Program-made: the position numbers and the translations under genes | In this document: piece by piece, positions 15,840 to 25,734 of the stretch | How the letters are laid out: each line of letters starts with the position of its first letter | Numbering within the stretch: position 1 is the first letter of the stretch | From: Sphingobacterium sp. UBA2700 | Lineage (GTDB): Bacteria; Bacteroidota; Bacteroidia; Sphingobacteriales; Sphingobacteriaceae | Assembly: GCA_002354335.1 (NCBI GenBank) | Contig: DELI01000033.1 | Location: 21,770 to 72,485 of the forward strand | Length of the DNA stretch: 50,716 nt | Direction of reading: 5' to 3' | Notes under the pieces: generated by a model | What the model saw: the letters and a program-made list of their open reading frames with translations, nothing else | Databases searched by the model: none | Told to the model about the DNA's origin: nothing

Positions 15840-18119
15840 TTATTTGTTCATTGCCTGATGCTCAATAGCATCCACAACAGCAATAGTAACCATATTAACA
15901 ATCTCACGAACAGAGCTGTCTAATTGTAATACGTGTACTGGTTTGTTCATACCCAACAGGATAGGACCCACAGCCTCCGCATTTCCAACAGACTGCAATA
16001 GTTTGTAAGCAATGTTTCCTGATTCTAAGTTCGGGAATACCAAAGTATTTGCAGGCGCACCGTTCAATGTCGAGAATGGGAAGTTATCCGCAAGCATTTC
16101 ACTGTTCAATGCAAAGTTTGCTTGAACTTCGCCATCAGCAACAATCTCCGGATGTTCTTTGTGTAAGATTTTTACCGCATCACGAACTTTATCAGAGATA
16201 GCGCCATCATTCGAACCAAAGTTCGAATACGATAGCATCGCTAGACGAGGTTTCACGTTGAAACGTTTTACTGCAGCATCTAATAATACGCTGATCTCCG
16301 CAAGCTCCTGCGCATTCGGGTTCTCATTAACCGTCGTATCACCGAAGAATAATGGCCCTCTTGAGGTCATCATAATATACATACCTGCCACGCGAGATCC
16401 TGGTTTAGCACCAATAACCTGCAATGCCGGACGAATCGTCGAAGCGTAGTTTCTCGTTAATCCTGAGATTAAAGTATCGGCATCGCCAAATTCTACCATA
16501 CTCGCTGCAAAGTAGTTTCTGTTGGTCATCAACTTACGAGAATCCAATTTATTGATACCGCGACGTTGTCTCTTGCTGTAAAGATGGTCGGCATATTTCT
16601 CAAATCGCTCTGATTTAGTTTCTGCTAGCGGGTCGATCATCTCCACACCATCTAATTCGAACGCATATTCCTCAATCAAACCTTTGATTTTTTGCTCATT
16701 ACCCAACAGAATAGGGAATGCGATTCCTTCTTCTTTCACAATCTGAGCCGCACGTAAGGATTTGTAATTATCTGCTTCCGCAAATACAACTCTTTTAGGG
16801 CTGTTTTTCGCTTTCGCTGTCAAGTTTCTGATCAAACGGTCTTCTTTTCCTAAACGTTTGTGAAGCTCCTCGCGGTATGCATCCCAATCTTCAATAACCT
16901 TGCGGGCAACACCAGATTCAATAGCTGCTTTTGCTACAGCGATAGAAACTTCTGTAATCAAACGAGGGTCAGTAGGCTTAGGGATAACGTAGTCAGCTCC
17001 GAAGCGAATGTTATTTACATTGTATGCAATGTTAACTTCTTCAGGAACCGGTTGCTTCGCTAATTCCGCAATCGCTTTTACTGCCGCAATCTTCATCGCT
17101 TCGTTGATTGCTGTAGCACGTACGTCTAACGCGCCGCGGAAGATGTAAGGGAATCCCAACACATTGTTTACTTGGTTCGGGAAGTCAGAACGACCTGTAC
17201 CCATAATTAAATCATCGCGTGTCTCTACTGCAAGCTCATAAGCAATCTCCGGATTAGGATTGGCCATCGCCAATACGATTGGTTTCGGAGCCATCGATTT
17301 CAACATCTCAGCAGTCAACACATCTGCCTTTGATAAGCCGATAAATACATCGCTGTTTTTTACCGCATCTTCTAAGGTATGGATATCACGGTCCGTTGCC
17401 CATTCTGCTTTTGTAGCATCTAAGCCCTCTCTGTCAGTACGGATAACACCTTTGCTATCCAACATGACAATATTTTCTTTGCTAGCCCCAACCGCTACAT
17501 ACATCGCTGTACATGAAATAGCAGCTGCTCCAGCACCGTTTACCACGATCTTTACCTCCGAAATATTCTTACCTTGCAATTCACAAGCATTGATCAATGC
17601 TGCGCCCGAGATGATCGCTGTACCGTGTTGGTCATCATGCATCACAGGAATGTTCATCTCCGCCTTCAGGCGACGCTCAATTTCAAAACACTCCGGAGCT
17701 TTAATATCTTCCAGGTTGATACCGCCAAATGTTGGCTCCAATGCTTTTACAATATTTACAAATTCATCAACATTCTTCGTGTCCAATTCAATGTCAAACA
17801 CGTCGATATCAGCAAAGATCTTAAATAATAGACCTTTACCTTCCATCACCGGTTTACCCGCTTGCGCGCCGATATCACCTAATCCTAAAACGGCAGTACC
17901 GTTACTGATTACAGCAACAAGGTTACCTTTCGCTGTGTATTTGTATGCATCTTCACTGTTTTCTGCAATTGCTAAACAAGGCTCAGCAACACCTGGTGAA
18001 TATGCCAATGATAAATCTCTCTGTGAACTGTGTGGTTTTGTCGGAACGACTGCAATCTTTCCGGGACGTCCCATCGCATGGTATTGCAGAGCGTCCTTTT
18101 TTCTGTTGTTATTGTTCAT
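15840..18119 (-). CDS. maeB: Malic enzyme with C-terminal phosphotransacetylase domain
   Basis: Oxidative decarboxylation of malate to pyruvate, normally with NADP in this fused class. The 759 residues comprise the malic enzyme N and NAD-binding domains (1 to about 420) and a Pta-like domain (about 430-759) that is regulatory in the E. coli MaeB. Motifs: LAYSPGVAEPCL (39-49), NLVAVISNGTAVLGLGDIG with catalytic Lys95 in MEGKGLLFK, GINLEDIKAPECFEIE, PVMHDDQHGTAI and the GAGAAA dinucleotide loop (195-200). The Pta part includes ISGLTRNYASTIRPALQVIG. Its gene sits between dacB (39 bp upstream) and ruvA (9 bp downstream) in one minus-strand unit. Confidence 0.96.
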   Translation of the reverse strand: MNNNNRKKDALQYHAMGRPGKIAVVPTKPHSSQRDLSLAYSPGVAEPCLAIAENSEDAYKYTAKGNLVAVISNGTAVLGLGDIGAQAGKPVMEGKGLLFKIFADIDVFDIELDTKNVDEFVNIVKALEPTFGGINLEDIKAPECFEIERRLKAEMNIPVMHDDQHGTAIISGAALINACELQGKNISEVKIVVNGAGAAAISCTAMYVAVGASKENIVMLDSKGVIRTDREGLDATKAEWATDRDIHTLEDAVKNSDVFIGLSKADVLTAEMLKSMAPKPIVLAMANPNPEIAYELAVETRDDLIMGTGRSDFPNQVNNVLGFPYIFRGALDVRATAINEAMKIAAVKAIAELAKQPVPEEVNIAYNVNNIRFGADYVIPKPTDPRLITEVSIAVAKAAIESGVARKVIEDWDAYREELHKRLGKEDRLIRNLTAKAKNSPKRVVFAEADNYKSLRAAQIVKEEGIAFPILLGNEQKIKGLIEEYAFELDGVEMIDPLAETKSERFEKYADHLYSKRQRRGINKLDSRKLMTNRNYFAASMVEFGDADTLISGLTRNYASTIRPALQVIGAKPGSRVAGMYIMMTSRGPLFFGDTTVNENPNAQELAEISVLLDAAVKRFNVKPRLAMLSYSNFGSNDGAISDKVRDAVKILHKEHPEIVADGEVQANFALNSEMLADNFPFSTLNGAPANTLVFPNLESGNIAYKLLQSVGNAEAVGPILLGMNKPVHVLQLDSSVREIVNMVTIAVVDAIEHQAMNK

Positions 18120-18158
18120 AACGTTTCTAAATTTACTATTCTAGTAGGTTGTTGTTCT

Positions 18159-19589
18159 CTATTTTAATACATCCAATAATTTAAACATCTGCTGACGCAT
18201 GCGTCCGGCTCCTCCGTGGTAGTTGTTTATTAATAGGGAGAAGGTATAGCTCGTGCCATCAGCCGCTGTTTGGTAGCCGGTATAACCCAAAGTCCCCCCG
18301 ATGGTACCGCTTTTCATAGTCATGCCATTGATCGTTGGAAGACCTTTCTTGAAATCTGCAAACCAAGGTCTGCCCTGTGCATATTGCATGACGCGTGCTA
18401 GAGCGTTGCTCGTTACCCGATTTTGAGGAGATAATCCCGAACCATCGTAGGTTTTGATCTCACCAACAGGCAATTTCAACTTATTCTCCCAATATTTAGC
18501 TACTAATGTCGCCGCATCCTCGGTCTCATATTTATTTGCTGAGATTCCGCCGATTGCTTTCAATATCGCCTCGCCATATAAATTAATGCTTTTTTGGTTG
18601 AACCAATGTACAATCTCGATGAGCTTAGGCGATTGAATGGTTAATATCTTCTGTTTATTGGCGTCCCAATTGCTAATTCCTGCGTTTTTCAACAAGGTTG
18701 CTGTCGTAATCATACTGTCTGCAACAACAATAGAATCAGCAATTAATACCTTCGATAAATCATATACTAAGCTTAACGCAGGGTCTGGAGTAGAAAGCTC
18801 GATTGTCTTTTTCAGATCAGCGCCATATGTTCCACGTAGATATATAACCTTCGAATAAGGTGCCGAATAACCATAAACATTATCTCCAGAGCCGTTTGCC
18901 CCCGTAGTGACTTCGTTGATAACCTGATAGAATGGCGAAATATTATGCGATTTTATACTTGCGGCAGCACCTGGGCGACTCACAGAGAAATCAACATCAT
19001 AAGCATTTTCTTTCCAGTTCAAAGCCGATACGCCCGCACCGTAGTAGTTGCCCATATCCGTCCACATCCAGGTCCCCGGAACTTGATTGCCCTTGTAAAA
19101 CTTATCATCTGCAATCACAAGACCATTGATTTGTTTAATGCCGAGCGCCTTAATAGCCACTTTCCATTTATTTAAAACAGTTTCAGCATTATGCGTCGGA
19201 TAGCGCTCGCTCCCCAAGGTTGGGTCGCCTAAGCCTTCAATAATCAGATTGCCATTCAGAGTACCGATGGAATCAACGGCTCCGGTATAATATAGGTGCG
19301 TCGGGAAAGTATAGTCGGGCCCTAGCAGGTCTAAAGCCGTAATGGACGTCATCACCTTCAAGGTAGAAGCGGTGGGAAGACCAATTTTGCTGTTCTCCTC
19401 AAATACAATTTGTCCGGTTTTGGAATTGATTACCGTTAGTGCCGCAACCCCATTCGTCAAAGAGGGCCCATTTTTAAATTGCTGATAAGCATTTTGAATT
19501 TTTGTCTTCGCCTCTTGCGCAAAAGTAGTTTCAATTCCTCCAACTACTAAAAGTGCTGATAAACAAAGACAAGAAAAAAATCTTCTCAT
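18159..19589 (-). CDS. dacB: D-alanyl-D-alanine carboxypeptidase/endopeptidase, PBP4 type
   Basis: Periplasmic penicillin-binding protein of peptidase family S13 that trims peptidoglycan peptides and cleaves cross-links. From the ATG giving MRRFFSCL the protein has 476 residues and a signal peptide ending near TTFAQE. The active-site triad is complete: STLK (Ser75, Lys78), SGLSPQN in the SxN position, and MKSGTIGG as the KTG equivalent. Two upstream in-frame starts (19607 and 19628) would only lengthen the N terminus before the hydrophobic core. The gene leads the dacB-maeB-ruvA unit. Confidence 0.94.
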   Translation of the reverse strand: MRRFFSCLCLSALLVVGGIETTFAQEAKTKIQNAYQQFKNGPSLTNGVAALTVINSKTGQIVFEENSKIGLPTASTLKVMTSITALDLLGPDYTFPTHLYYTGAVDSIGTLNGNLIIEGLGDPTLGSERYPTHNAETVLNKWKVAIKALGIKQINGLVIADDKFYKGNQVPGTWMWTDMGNYYGAGVSALNWKENAYDVDFSVSRPGAAASIKSHNISPFYQVINEVTTGANGSGDNVYGYSAPYSKVIYLRGTYGADLKKTIELSTPDPALSLVYDLSKVLIADSIVVADSMITTATLLKNAGISNWDANKQKILTIQSPKLIEIVHWFNQKSINLYGEAILKAIGGISANKYETEDAATLVAKYWENKLKLPVGEIKTYDGSGLSPQNRVTSNALARVMQYAQGRPWFADFKKGLPTINGMTMKSGTIGGTLGYTGYQTAADGTSYTFSLLINNYHGGAGRMRQQMFKLLDVLK

Positions 19590-19717
19590 AGGAAGCAAAT
19601 ATCGCATTATAGTCCACAAGTAGTACATAATTCTTGTAAAATTTCAATTCTATGATGAAGTAAAACTTTTAATTACTATAGTTTTTATAACTTGCACAGA
19701 TTATTAAAAATAACATA

Positions 19718-21493
19718 ATGAAATACATCGAAAAATTAGCTTCCATCCGCCAAGTGATGAAAGAAAAGGGTGTAGATGCCTATATTATTCCTTCCTCTGA
19801 CCCGCATATCAGCGAATATCTTCCAGATCGTTACAAATGTATAGCATGGACTTCCGGCTTTACCGGTTCGGCAGGCACACTTGTGATTACACAAGACTTT
19901 GCAGGTCTATGGACAGACTCACGTTATTTTGTACAGGCAAACGAACAACTAGCGGGTACAGGTTTCGAATTGGTTAAATTACAAGCGCAAGGAAAACCTG
20001 AATATGTAGGCTGGCTAGCGAATAAGTTGCAAAAAGGACAAGTAGTCGCTTTCGACGGTAACCTTGCAGCAGTTGCTGTAGCACAAGCTGTGCAAGAGGA
20101 ATTGCTTCCTTTAGGTATTCAAGTGGATGGTCATATCGATATCCTTGCAGATGTCTGGGAAGGACGTCCGGAATTGCCTACGGCCAAGGCATACCTGCTC
20201 GATTTCGCTACAACCGGTCAAAGCACAAAAGATAAATTAACGGCAATCCGCGAAAAGCTAAAAGCAAAGCGTACGACCACACATTTCGTATCATCCCTAG
20301 ACGACTTAGCTTGGATATTGAACATCCGGGGGAACGACGTCAAGTGTAATCCTGTTGTATTGGGCTTCCTTTTGATCGACGGAAATAGAAATACATTGTA
20401 TATCCAATCAGGTAAGTTATCAGAGGTCGATGTAGCCAGCTTGAATGCATCCGGTGTTACAGTGGAAGATTATGAAAAGGCTTTCGAAGCAATCCGTCAT
20501 GTAAAGAGCGAGAATATATTATTGGATCCAAAGCGCACCTGTTTCGCCATCTATGATGCCGTTCCGGATAGCGTAAAAATTATCGAGGATATGAACCCTT
20601 CAACCTTATTGAAGGCTGTAAAGAACGAAACAGAATTGGAGCACACGCGCAATGCAATGCGCAAAGATGGTGTTGCCCTAACGAAGTTCTTTAAATGGCT
20701 AGAAGAGAATGTCGCTTCAGGAAATTTAAGCGAAATTTCCATTGCCGAGCGCTTGCAACAATTCCGTTCAGAATTAGACGGCTTTGTGGATATTTCATTC
20801 GATACGATTGCCGGATATTTAGAGCACGGCGCTTTGCCACACTATAAAGCAACCGATGAAAGCAATGCAACCTTGAAACCAGAGGGACTATTATTGGTAG
20901 ATTCTGGAGGTCAGTACCTTGACGGTACAACAGATATTACACGCGTGGTATCGCTGGGTAACATCACAGCCGAAGAACGTATAGACTATACTTTGGTGTT
21001 AAAAGGGACCATCGAAGGTTCTACCGCCATTTTCCCGAAAGGTACGCGCGGTTACCAAATCGATGCAATTACAAGACATCCATTGTGGAGCAAACTTCGC
21101 AATTACGGACACGGTACAGGTCATGGCGTTGGTTTCTTCTTGAATGTTCACGAAGGCCCGCATGTATTCAATGCCGCCGCTATCGACATTCCTATTGAAG
21201 CAGGCATGATTACCTCCATCGAGCCTGGTTTGTATCGCGAAGGACAATACGGAATCCGTATCGAAAACCTGGTACACTCCAAAGTAGTCGAATCTAATTA
21301 CTTCGGTGAGTTTATGGACTTCGAAACATTAACCGTATGTTATATCGCTACAGACTTAGTCGATAAAACAATTCTTGATCAAAAACATATCGACTGGTTG
21401 AACCAGTACAATAGTTGGGTATTCGATCAACTAAGCCCAAGCTTATCCGAAGAAGAGAAAACTTGGTTAGCTGAGAAGACGAAAGCAATTTAA
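19718..21493 (+). CDS. pepP: Xaa-Pro aminopeptidase (M24B)
   Basis: Removes an N-terminal residue preceding proline; a dinuclear metal enzyme in the cytoplasm. The 591 residues follow the eukaryote-like long form: two creatinase N-domains (1 to about 310) and the pita-bread catalytic domain. Metal ligands line up with human XPNPEP1: Asp395 and Asp406 in VDSGGQYLDGTTDITR, His469 in GHGTGHGVGFF, Glu502 in SIEPGLYREGQ and Glu516 in GIRIENLV. The N-terminal IIPSSDPHISEYLPDRYK is characteristic. It is monocistronic, with its own terminator. A TAACTTGC sequence about 25 bp upstream may be a -7 element. Confidence 0.96.
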   Translation: MKYIEKLASIRQVMKEKGVDAYIIPSSDPHISEYLPDRYKCIAWTSGFTGSAGTLVITQDFAGLWTDSRYFVQANEQLAGTGFELVKLQAQGKPEYVGWLANKLQKGQVVAFDGNLAAVAVAQAVQEELLPLGIQVDGHIDILADVWEGRPELPTAKAYLLDFATTGQSTKDKLTAIREKLKAKRTTTHFVSSLDDLAWILNIRGNDVKCNPVVLGFLLIDGNRNTLYIQSGKLSEVDVASLNASGVTVEDYEKAFEAIRHVKSENILLDPKRTCFAIYDAVPDSVKIIEDMNPSTLLKAVKNETELEHTRNAMRKDGVALTKFFKWLEENVASGNLSEISIAERLQQFRSELDGFVDISFDTIAGYLEHGALPHYKATDESNATLKPEGLLLVDSGGQYLDGTTDITRVVSLGNITAEERIDYTLVLKGTIEGSTAIFPKGTRGYQIDAITRHPLWSKLRNYGHGTGHGVGFFLNVHEGPHVFNAAAIDIPIEAGMITSIEPGLYREGQYGIRIENLVHSKVVESNYFGEFMDFETLTVCYIATDLVDKTILDQKHIDWLNQYNSWVFDQLSPSLSEEEKTWLAEKTKAI

Positions 21494-21530
21494 AATAAAA
21501 AAAGCCCTGAAAAGGGCTTTTTTTATTTTA
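21494..21530 (+). terminator. pepP terminator
   Basis: AAAGCCCT and AGGGCTTT flank a short GAAA-type loop with A-runs and T-runs outside, immediately after the pepP stop. Confidence 0.9.
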
Positions 21531-21580
21531 GACAGTAGATATCAGATTTTAGACATTAGACCGTCTTTGAACCGGGAAAT

Positions 21581-21608
21581 AGTAGTTAGTACTTAGTACT
21601 TAGTACTT
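21581..21608 (+). repeat. Heptamer array, four units
   Basis: AGTAGTT followed by three AGTACTT units, running straight into the 23-bp block shared with the first mosaic. It is the mirror composition of the array at 12621-12650 (one AGTACTT, three AGTAGTT). Confidence 0.85.
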
Positions 21609-21629
21609 AGTATAAAGACCTATGACGCC
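21607..21629 (+). repeat. 23-bp block identical to 12775-12797
   Basis: Exact second copy, same orientation relative to its heptamers and to the window. See 12775-12797. Confidence 0.9.
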
Positions 21630-21750
21630 AGATCCTGCTCATCCTTTCATCTTTTTTTTCCTGGTTCAAGACAAAAGAGCAAAAACCAAAAGATCCTGCC
21701 CATCCTTTCATCCTTTTTTTCCTGGTTCAAGACAAAAGAGCAAAACCAAA
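21630..21750 (+). repeat. Tandem duplication, units of 61 and 60 bp
   Basis: Units 21630-21690 and 21691-21750 differ at only a few positions. Each begins AGATCCTGCTCATCCTTTCA (or one change from it), passes a T-run and ends CAAGACAAAAGAGC plus an A-rich tail. The ATCCT-phased start resembles 12727-12757 in the first mosaic. Confidence 0.9.
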
Positions 21751-21776
21751 GACTCAAAAACCTCCCCTTCAAGACA

Positions 21777-21803
21777 GCAAAAAAAAGGAGCCTAATCGGC
21801 TCC
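21777..21803 (-). terminator. hisIE operon terminator
   Basis: On the minus strand GGAGCC, a 5-base loop and GGCTCC are followed by a run of seven or more T, about 45 bases past the hisIE stop. It ends the long histidine cluster transcript. Confidence 0.85.
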
Positions 21804-21845
21804 ATACTCTAATATCTAAAATCTAATGTCTAATATCTAGACCCC

Positions 21846-22430
21846 CTAATGCCTTCCTTCTAAATTCTTGGCGATATCTTTCAGGCTGATTCCTTTTTCG
21901 CGCAATAGCACGATTAAGTGGAAAAGTAAATCTGAAGATTCGTTGATAAAGTCGTGCTCGGTTTCATTAAGTGCAGCAATCACGGTCTCCACGGCTTCTT
22001 CTCCGACCTTTTGAGCGATCTTATTAATTCCTTTACTACGAAGTCTATTTACATAAGATTCTTCGCTAGGAAAGTCAAAACGGTCCTTTACGATAGCTTC
22101 TAGCTTAAGAAGGAAGTTCTGATTGTATTCGGTATTGAAACAGCTTCTGCTTCCGGTATGACAAGTAGGCCCTGCAGGATGGACTTTAATTAATAAAGTA
22201 TCATGATCACAATCGATATGCGAGCTTACCACTTCCAAAAAGTTGCCACTCTCTTCACCTTTTGTCCAAAGTCTATTCTTGCTTCTTGAATAAAAGGTTA
22301 CTTTGTTTTCAGCCTGGGTTTTATTCCAAGCTTCTTCATTCATGTAACCCAACATCAACACTTCCAGTGTTTGATCATCTTGAATTACAACAGGCACTAA
22401 ACCGTCGCCTTTATTAAAATCTATTGTCAT
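21846..22430 (-). CDS. hisIE: Phosphoribosyl-AMP cyclohydrolase / phosphoribosyl-ATP diphosphatase
   Basis: Bifunctional enzyme for steps 2 and 3 of histidine synthesis. The N-terminal cyclohydrolase half (about 1-105) shows [31 protein letters not shown] and the metal-binding CDHDTLL with [11 protein letters not shown]. The C-terminal pyrophosphohydrolase half (about 106-194) has the MazG-like helices with [13 protein letters not shown] and [13 protein letters not shown]. It is the last gene of the cluster, 12 bases after hisF, and is followed by a terminator. Length 194 is normal for the fusion. Confidence 0.96.
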   Translation of the reverse strand: MTIDFNKGDGLVPVVIQDDQTLEVLMLGYMNEEAWNKTQAENKVTFYSRSKNRLWTKGEESGNFLEVVSSHIDCDHDTLLIKVHPAGPTCHTGSRSCFNTEYNQNFLLKLEAIVKDRFDFPSEESYVNRLRSKGINKIAQKVGEEAVETVIAALNETEHDFINESSDLLFHLIVLLREKGISLKDIAKNLEGRH

Positions 22431-22442
22431 CCTACAAATAGC

Positions 22443-23198
22443 TTATAGTCTTACAGGTATTTGATTTTCCTGTAAGGTTTGTTTCAATTCTGGAATTAGT
22501 ATTTCGCCGTAGTGGAATACGGAAGCCGCTAGTGCAGCATCCACCTGCGCCTTTTCAAATACATCAACAAAATGCTGTTGATTCCCTGCGCCTCCAGAAG
22601 CGATTAAAGGAATACGTATCTGCTTATTTATTTTATCGAGTAAATGGATATCAAAACCATTCTTGGTGCCGTCATGATCCATCGAGGTCAACAAGATCTC
22701 CCCAGCCCCTCTGCTCTCAGCCTCTTTGATCCAGTTTTCGGTCTCTATATCGGTAATGTCTCTACCCCCTCGTAAATGCACATAATTCTTATCATTTACA
22801 AAGCGTGTATCCACCGCAACGACAACGAACTGTACGCCAAAGGTAGCCGCCAACTCATCGATGAGCTTAGGATTTCTAACCGCAGCTGAGTTAATCGAAA
22901 TTTTATCCGCTCCTGCGTTCAATAGTATGTCCGCATCTTTGAGCTCGTTGATACCTCCGCCAATTGTAAATGGAATATTGATCTGCGATGCAACCGCTCT
23001 TACCAAATCAACGGTGGTTTTCCGGCGCTCATGTGTCGCTGTAATATCCAGAAATACCAATTCGTCCGCGCCTTGTTGCGAGTATTGCCAAGCGAGCTCT
23101 ACAGGGTCACCCGCATCCCGAAGATCAACAAAGTTGACTCCTTTTACGGTGCGACCATCCTTTACATCTAAACAGGGAATTATACGCTTTGCAAGCAT
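22443..23198 (-). CDS. hisF: Imidazole glycerol phosphate synthase, cyclase subunit
   Basis: Forms imidazole glycerol phosphate and AICAR from PRFAR using ammonia from HisH. The 251-residue (beta/alpha)8 barrel starts [19 protein letters not shown] with catalytic Asp11, and Asp130 sits in VVVAVDTRF. Both match the known active-site positions exactly. The two phosphate-binding half-barrel loops, TIGGGI and IASGGAG, are present. It starts one base after the hisA stop, consistent with tight translational coupling. Confidence 0.97.
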   Translation of the reverse strand: MLAKRIIPCLDVKDGRTVKGVNFVDLRDAGDPVELAWQYSQQGADELVFLDITATHERRKTTVDLVRAVASQINIPFTIGGGINELKDADILLNAGADKISINSAAVRNPKLIDELAATFGVQFVVVAVDTRFVNDKNYVHLRGGRDITDIETENWIKEAESRGAGEILLTSMDHDGTKNGFDIHLLDKINKQIRIPLIASGGAGNQQHFVDVFEKAQVDAALAASVFHYGEILIPELKQTLQENQIPVRL

Positions 23199-23199
23199 G

Positions 23200-23952
23200 C
23201 TAGAAATTAATTAGCGCTTTTAAGTTCCAGTCTTTGATCTCTTCAATCGTAATGCGTTCTTCATAAATTGCTTTACCCACAACCACAGACTCCATTCTTC
23301 CCAAAGCATTTAGCGCTTCAATATCCGCCATCGAGCTAATACCTCCCGAACCGATCAATTTAATGATTGGCGAGTGATCCAATAGTTTTTGGTATAACTC
23401 TACTCCTGCACCACCTAGTTTTCCGTCTTTTGAAATATCCGTACATAGGAAACGGTAGAAACCTAGGCTTAAGCATTTGTCGATGTATGCTACCAATTTG
23501 ATTGGTGAGCTTTCCAACCAACCTGAGTATTTGATAACCTCATCCAATACGTCGATTGCAATAACGATGTGATCCGCATATTTAACGCGTCCCTCATTCA
23601 ACTTACTCAGTTCTTCCAAAAAAGTCGGATTAGTGATTGCTTGTGTTCCAACGATAACACGGTAAACACCTGCATCCACCAATTCTTTCACCTTTTCGAT
23701 GCTACGAACACCACCACCATACTGTACTTTCATTTCCGTTCTACGGATAATATCGAACAAGTAAGCTTGATTGCTGAAGTCGCCTTTTGCGCCATTCAGG
23801 TCGATAATATGAACAATCTCGGTACCATTAGCATGGTATTTCTCGATTTGTTCCTCTAATGAAATAGGGTATGTCGTTACGTCGTCGTAGTTTCCTTCTC
23901 TTAAGCGGACAACCTTTTTGTCCAACACATCAATAGCAGGTATTATATACAT
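23200..23952 (-). CDS. hisA: ProFAR isomerase
   Basis: Converts ProFAR to PRFAR by an Amadori rearrangement. The 250-residue barrel has the HisA start [17 protein letters not shown] with Asp8. The second catalytic Asp is at about position 134 in [23 protein letters not shown] and LIGSGGISS are the phosphate-binding loops. It lies between hisH (15 bp upstream) and hisF (1 bp downstream). Confidence 0.96.
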   Translation of the reverse strand: MYIIPAIDVLDKKVVRLREGNYDDVTTYPISLEEQIEKYHANGTEIVHIIDLNGAKGDFSNQAYLFDIIRRTEMKVQYGGGVRSIEKVKELVDAGVYRVIVGTQAITNPTFLEELSKLNEGRVKYADHIVIAIDVLDEVIKYSGWLESSPIKLVAYIDKCLSLGFYRFLCTDISKDGKLGGAGVELYQKLLDHSPIIKLIGSGGISSMADIEALNALGRMESVVVGKAIYEERITIEEIKDWNLKALINF

Positions 23953-23967
23953 ATTCGTTAATTTCGG

Positions 23968-24558
23968 TTAAAACTTAGCAAAGTTAATCAAAAGTTGCTC
24001 TCCTGCAGTCCCTGATTTTTCGGGGTGAAATTGTACCGCCCAGAAATTATCCTTGGAAATTGCTGCAGAAAATGGTAATCCATAATCACATCGAGCTATG
24101 GTATAGGTTGCATCATACTCTATGAAGTAAGAGTGCACAAAATAAAAATAGGAATTATTCGGAATGTCTTGAAAAAGAGGGCAAGTATTTTCAAATTCGA
24201 TGCTGTTCCAGCCCATATGCGGTACTTTTTGCTGAATCCTTTCCTCAAAATGTAACGTCTTGAGCGGGATAATGCCCACTAAATCAGAGTTTCCCTCTTC
24301 CGAAAAGTCAGTTAGCAATTGCATCCCAACACAAATTCCCAGGACGGGCTTCCTCAATTGTCGGATAGGCTCCACCATTCCGCGTGCCTCAAGCTTCGCC
24401 ATTGCAGCACCCGCATGACCTACGCCGGGAATAATAATCTTTTCATATTGCTCCAGTTCCTCCGGAGTATTCACCATCCCGTACGCTATATTCAGACGCT
24501 TTAAAGCTGCAGTAATCGAAAAAATATTACCAGCTTCGTAATTTACAATCCCAATCAT
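23968..24558 (-). CDS. hisH: Imidazole glycerol phosphate synthase, glutaminase subunit
   Basis: Class-I glutamine amidotransferase that channels ammonia to HisF. The triad is complete: Cys76 in GICVGMQLL, His178 and Glu180 in QFHPEKSG. The oxyanion strand is IIPGVGHAGAAM. Length 196 is normal. It starts 34 bases after hisB. Confidence 0.96.
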   Translation of the reverse strand: MIGIVNYEAGNIFSITAALKRLNIAYGMVNTPEELEQYEKIIIPGVGHAGAAMAKLEARGMVEPIRQLRKPVLGICVGMQLLTDFSEEGNSDLVGIIPLKTLHFEERIQQKVPHMGWNSIEFENTCPLFQDIPNNSYFYFVHSYFIEYDATYTIARCDYGLPFSAAISKDNFWAVQFHPEKSGTAGEQLLINFAKF

Positions 24559-24592
24559 ACGCTTTCCTCTAGCCTCAGCGGCTCAAAAAATC

Positions 24593-25732
24593 TTATAATA
24601 CGCCTTTCGTGCTCGGCAGCTGCATATTCTCAGCATCGCGACGAACGGCTTTCTTTATTGTTTTAGCAAGGGCTTTAAAAATAGCCTCAATTTTGTGGTG
24701 CTCATTATCACCGGTGGCCTGAATGTTCAAATTAGACTTCGAAGCATCAGAGAAAGACTTAAAGAAATGGAAGAACATCTCTGTCGGCATATCCCCAATT
24801 TTCTCACGTTTGAATTCCGCATCCCATACAATCCAGTTACGGCCGCCAAAATCCAATGCTACTTGTGCCAAGCAATCATCCATCGGTAATGTATAAGCAT
24901 AGCGCTCGATACCACGTTTATCACCTAGTACTTTCAGGAATATCTCGCCAAGCGCAATACCAGTATCTTCAATGGTATGGTGCTCATCGATATGCAGATC
25001 TCCCTTTGCCTTGATCGTTAAGTCAAGCGCACCATGACGTGCCAGTTGATCCAACATATGGTCGAAGAACGGCAAACCGGTATCAATATCCGATTTCCCC
25101 GAACCATCTAAGTTCACTTTGATATAAATATCTGTTTCGTTCGTTTTTCGATGATGCTCCGCAACGCGCGTACCTAGCTTTAGAAACTCGTAGATAGACT
25201 TCCAGTCTTTCGTTTCCAAGGCAATGGCATCATTCTCGAAAACATGGTTCTCTAGTTTTCCCAAGTCATCATTATTACGAAGCCAGATTGCTTTAGCCCC
25301 TAGGTTCTGTGCTAACTTAACATCATTAACACGGTCGCCAATAACAAATGAGTTTTTTAGATCGTATGCAGCCTCATCGAAATATTCAGTCAACATCCCA
25401 ACTCCTGGTTTTCTTGTTTCTGCGTTCTCATGAGGAAAAGTCTTATCGATATGCTCCTTTACGAATTCGACACCTTCACCTTTAAAAGTCTCGATCACAA
25501 AAGAATGTACAGGCAAGAACTTATCTTCCGGATGTGAATCTGTACCTAAGCCGTCTTGATTCGAAACCAATACCAGTTCAAAATCAAGTTCCTTAGCAAT
25601 ACGAGGTAAATATTGAAGTGCGCCAGGATAAAACTTTAGTTTCTGAAAAGAGTCGATTTGCTCATCTTCAGGTTCCAAAATCAAGGTTCCATCTCTATCG
25701 ATAAAAAGAACACGCTTTAATTGATCAGCCAT
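24593..25732 (-). CDS. hisB: Histidinol-phosphatase / imidazoleglycerol-phosphate dehydratase
   Basis: Fused enzyme for steps 6 and 8. The N-terminal HAD phosphatase (1 to about 165) has FIDRDGTLI with Asp12 and Asp14, VLVSNQDG, and [13 protein letters not shown]. The C-terminal dehydratase (about 190-379) has the manganese-binding histidine motifs [36 protein letters not shown] and the later [17 protein letters not shown] stretch. It starts 2 bases after hisC. The fused form is usual in Bacteroidota and Enterobacteria. Confidence 0.96.
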   Translation of the reverse strand: MADQLKRVLFIDRDGTLILEPEDEQIDSFQKLKFYPGALQYLPRIAKELDFELVLVSNQDGLGTDSHPEDKFLPVHSFVIETFKGEGVEFVKEHIDKTFPHENAETRKPGVGMLTEYFDEAAYDLKNSFVIGDRVNDVKLAQNLGAKAIWLRNNDDLGKLENHVFENDAIALETKDWKSIYEFLKLGTRVAEHHRKTNETDIYIKVNLDGSGKSDIDTGLPFFDHMLDQLARHGALDLTIKAKGDLHIDEHHTIEDTGIALGEIFLKVLGDKRGIERYAYTLPMDDCLAQVALDFGGRNWIVWDAEFKREKIGDMPTEMFFHFFKSFSDASKSNLNIQATGDNEHHKIEAIFKALAKTIKKAVRRDAENMQLPSTKGVL

Positions 25733-25734
25733 TA

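Larger units (their letters stand above)
21494..21845. other. Intergenic repeat mosaic B
   Basis: This 352-bp gap between convergent pepP and hisIE carries a terminator at each end. Between them lie a TTTTAGACATTAGA-type flank (21536-21560), GTCTTTGAAC (21563-21572, also in the first mosaic), four heptamers (21581-21608), the 23-bp block shared with 12775-12797, a tandem 61-bp duplication (21630-21750), and a CTAATATCTAAA stretch (21809-21838). No gene is visible. Confidence 0.75.

Noticed and set aside
17260..18144. Long open frame antisense to maeB (plus strand, 294 codons)
   Set aside because: The opposite strand encodes a fully conserved malic enzyme with all motifs. The antisense translation has no recognisable domain and looks like a codon-bias shadow.
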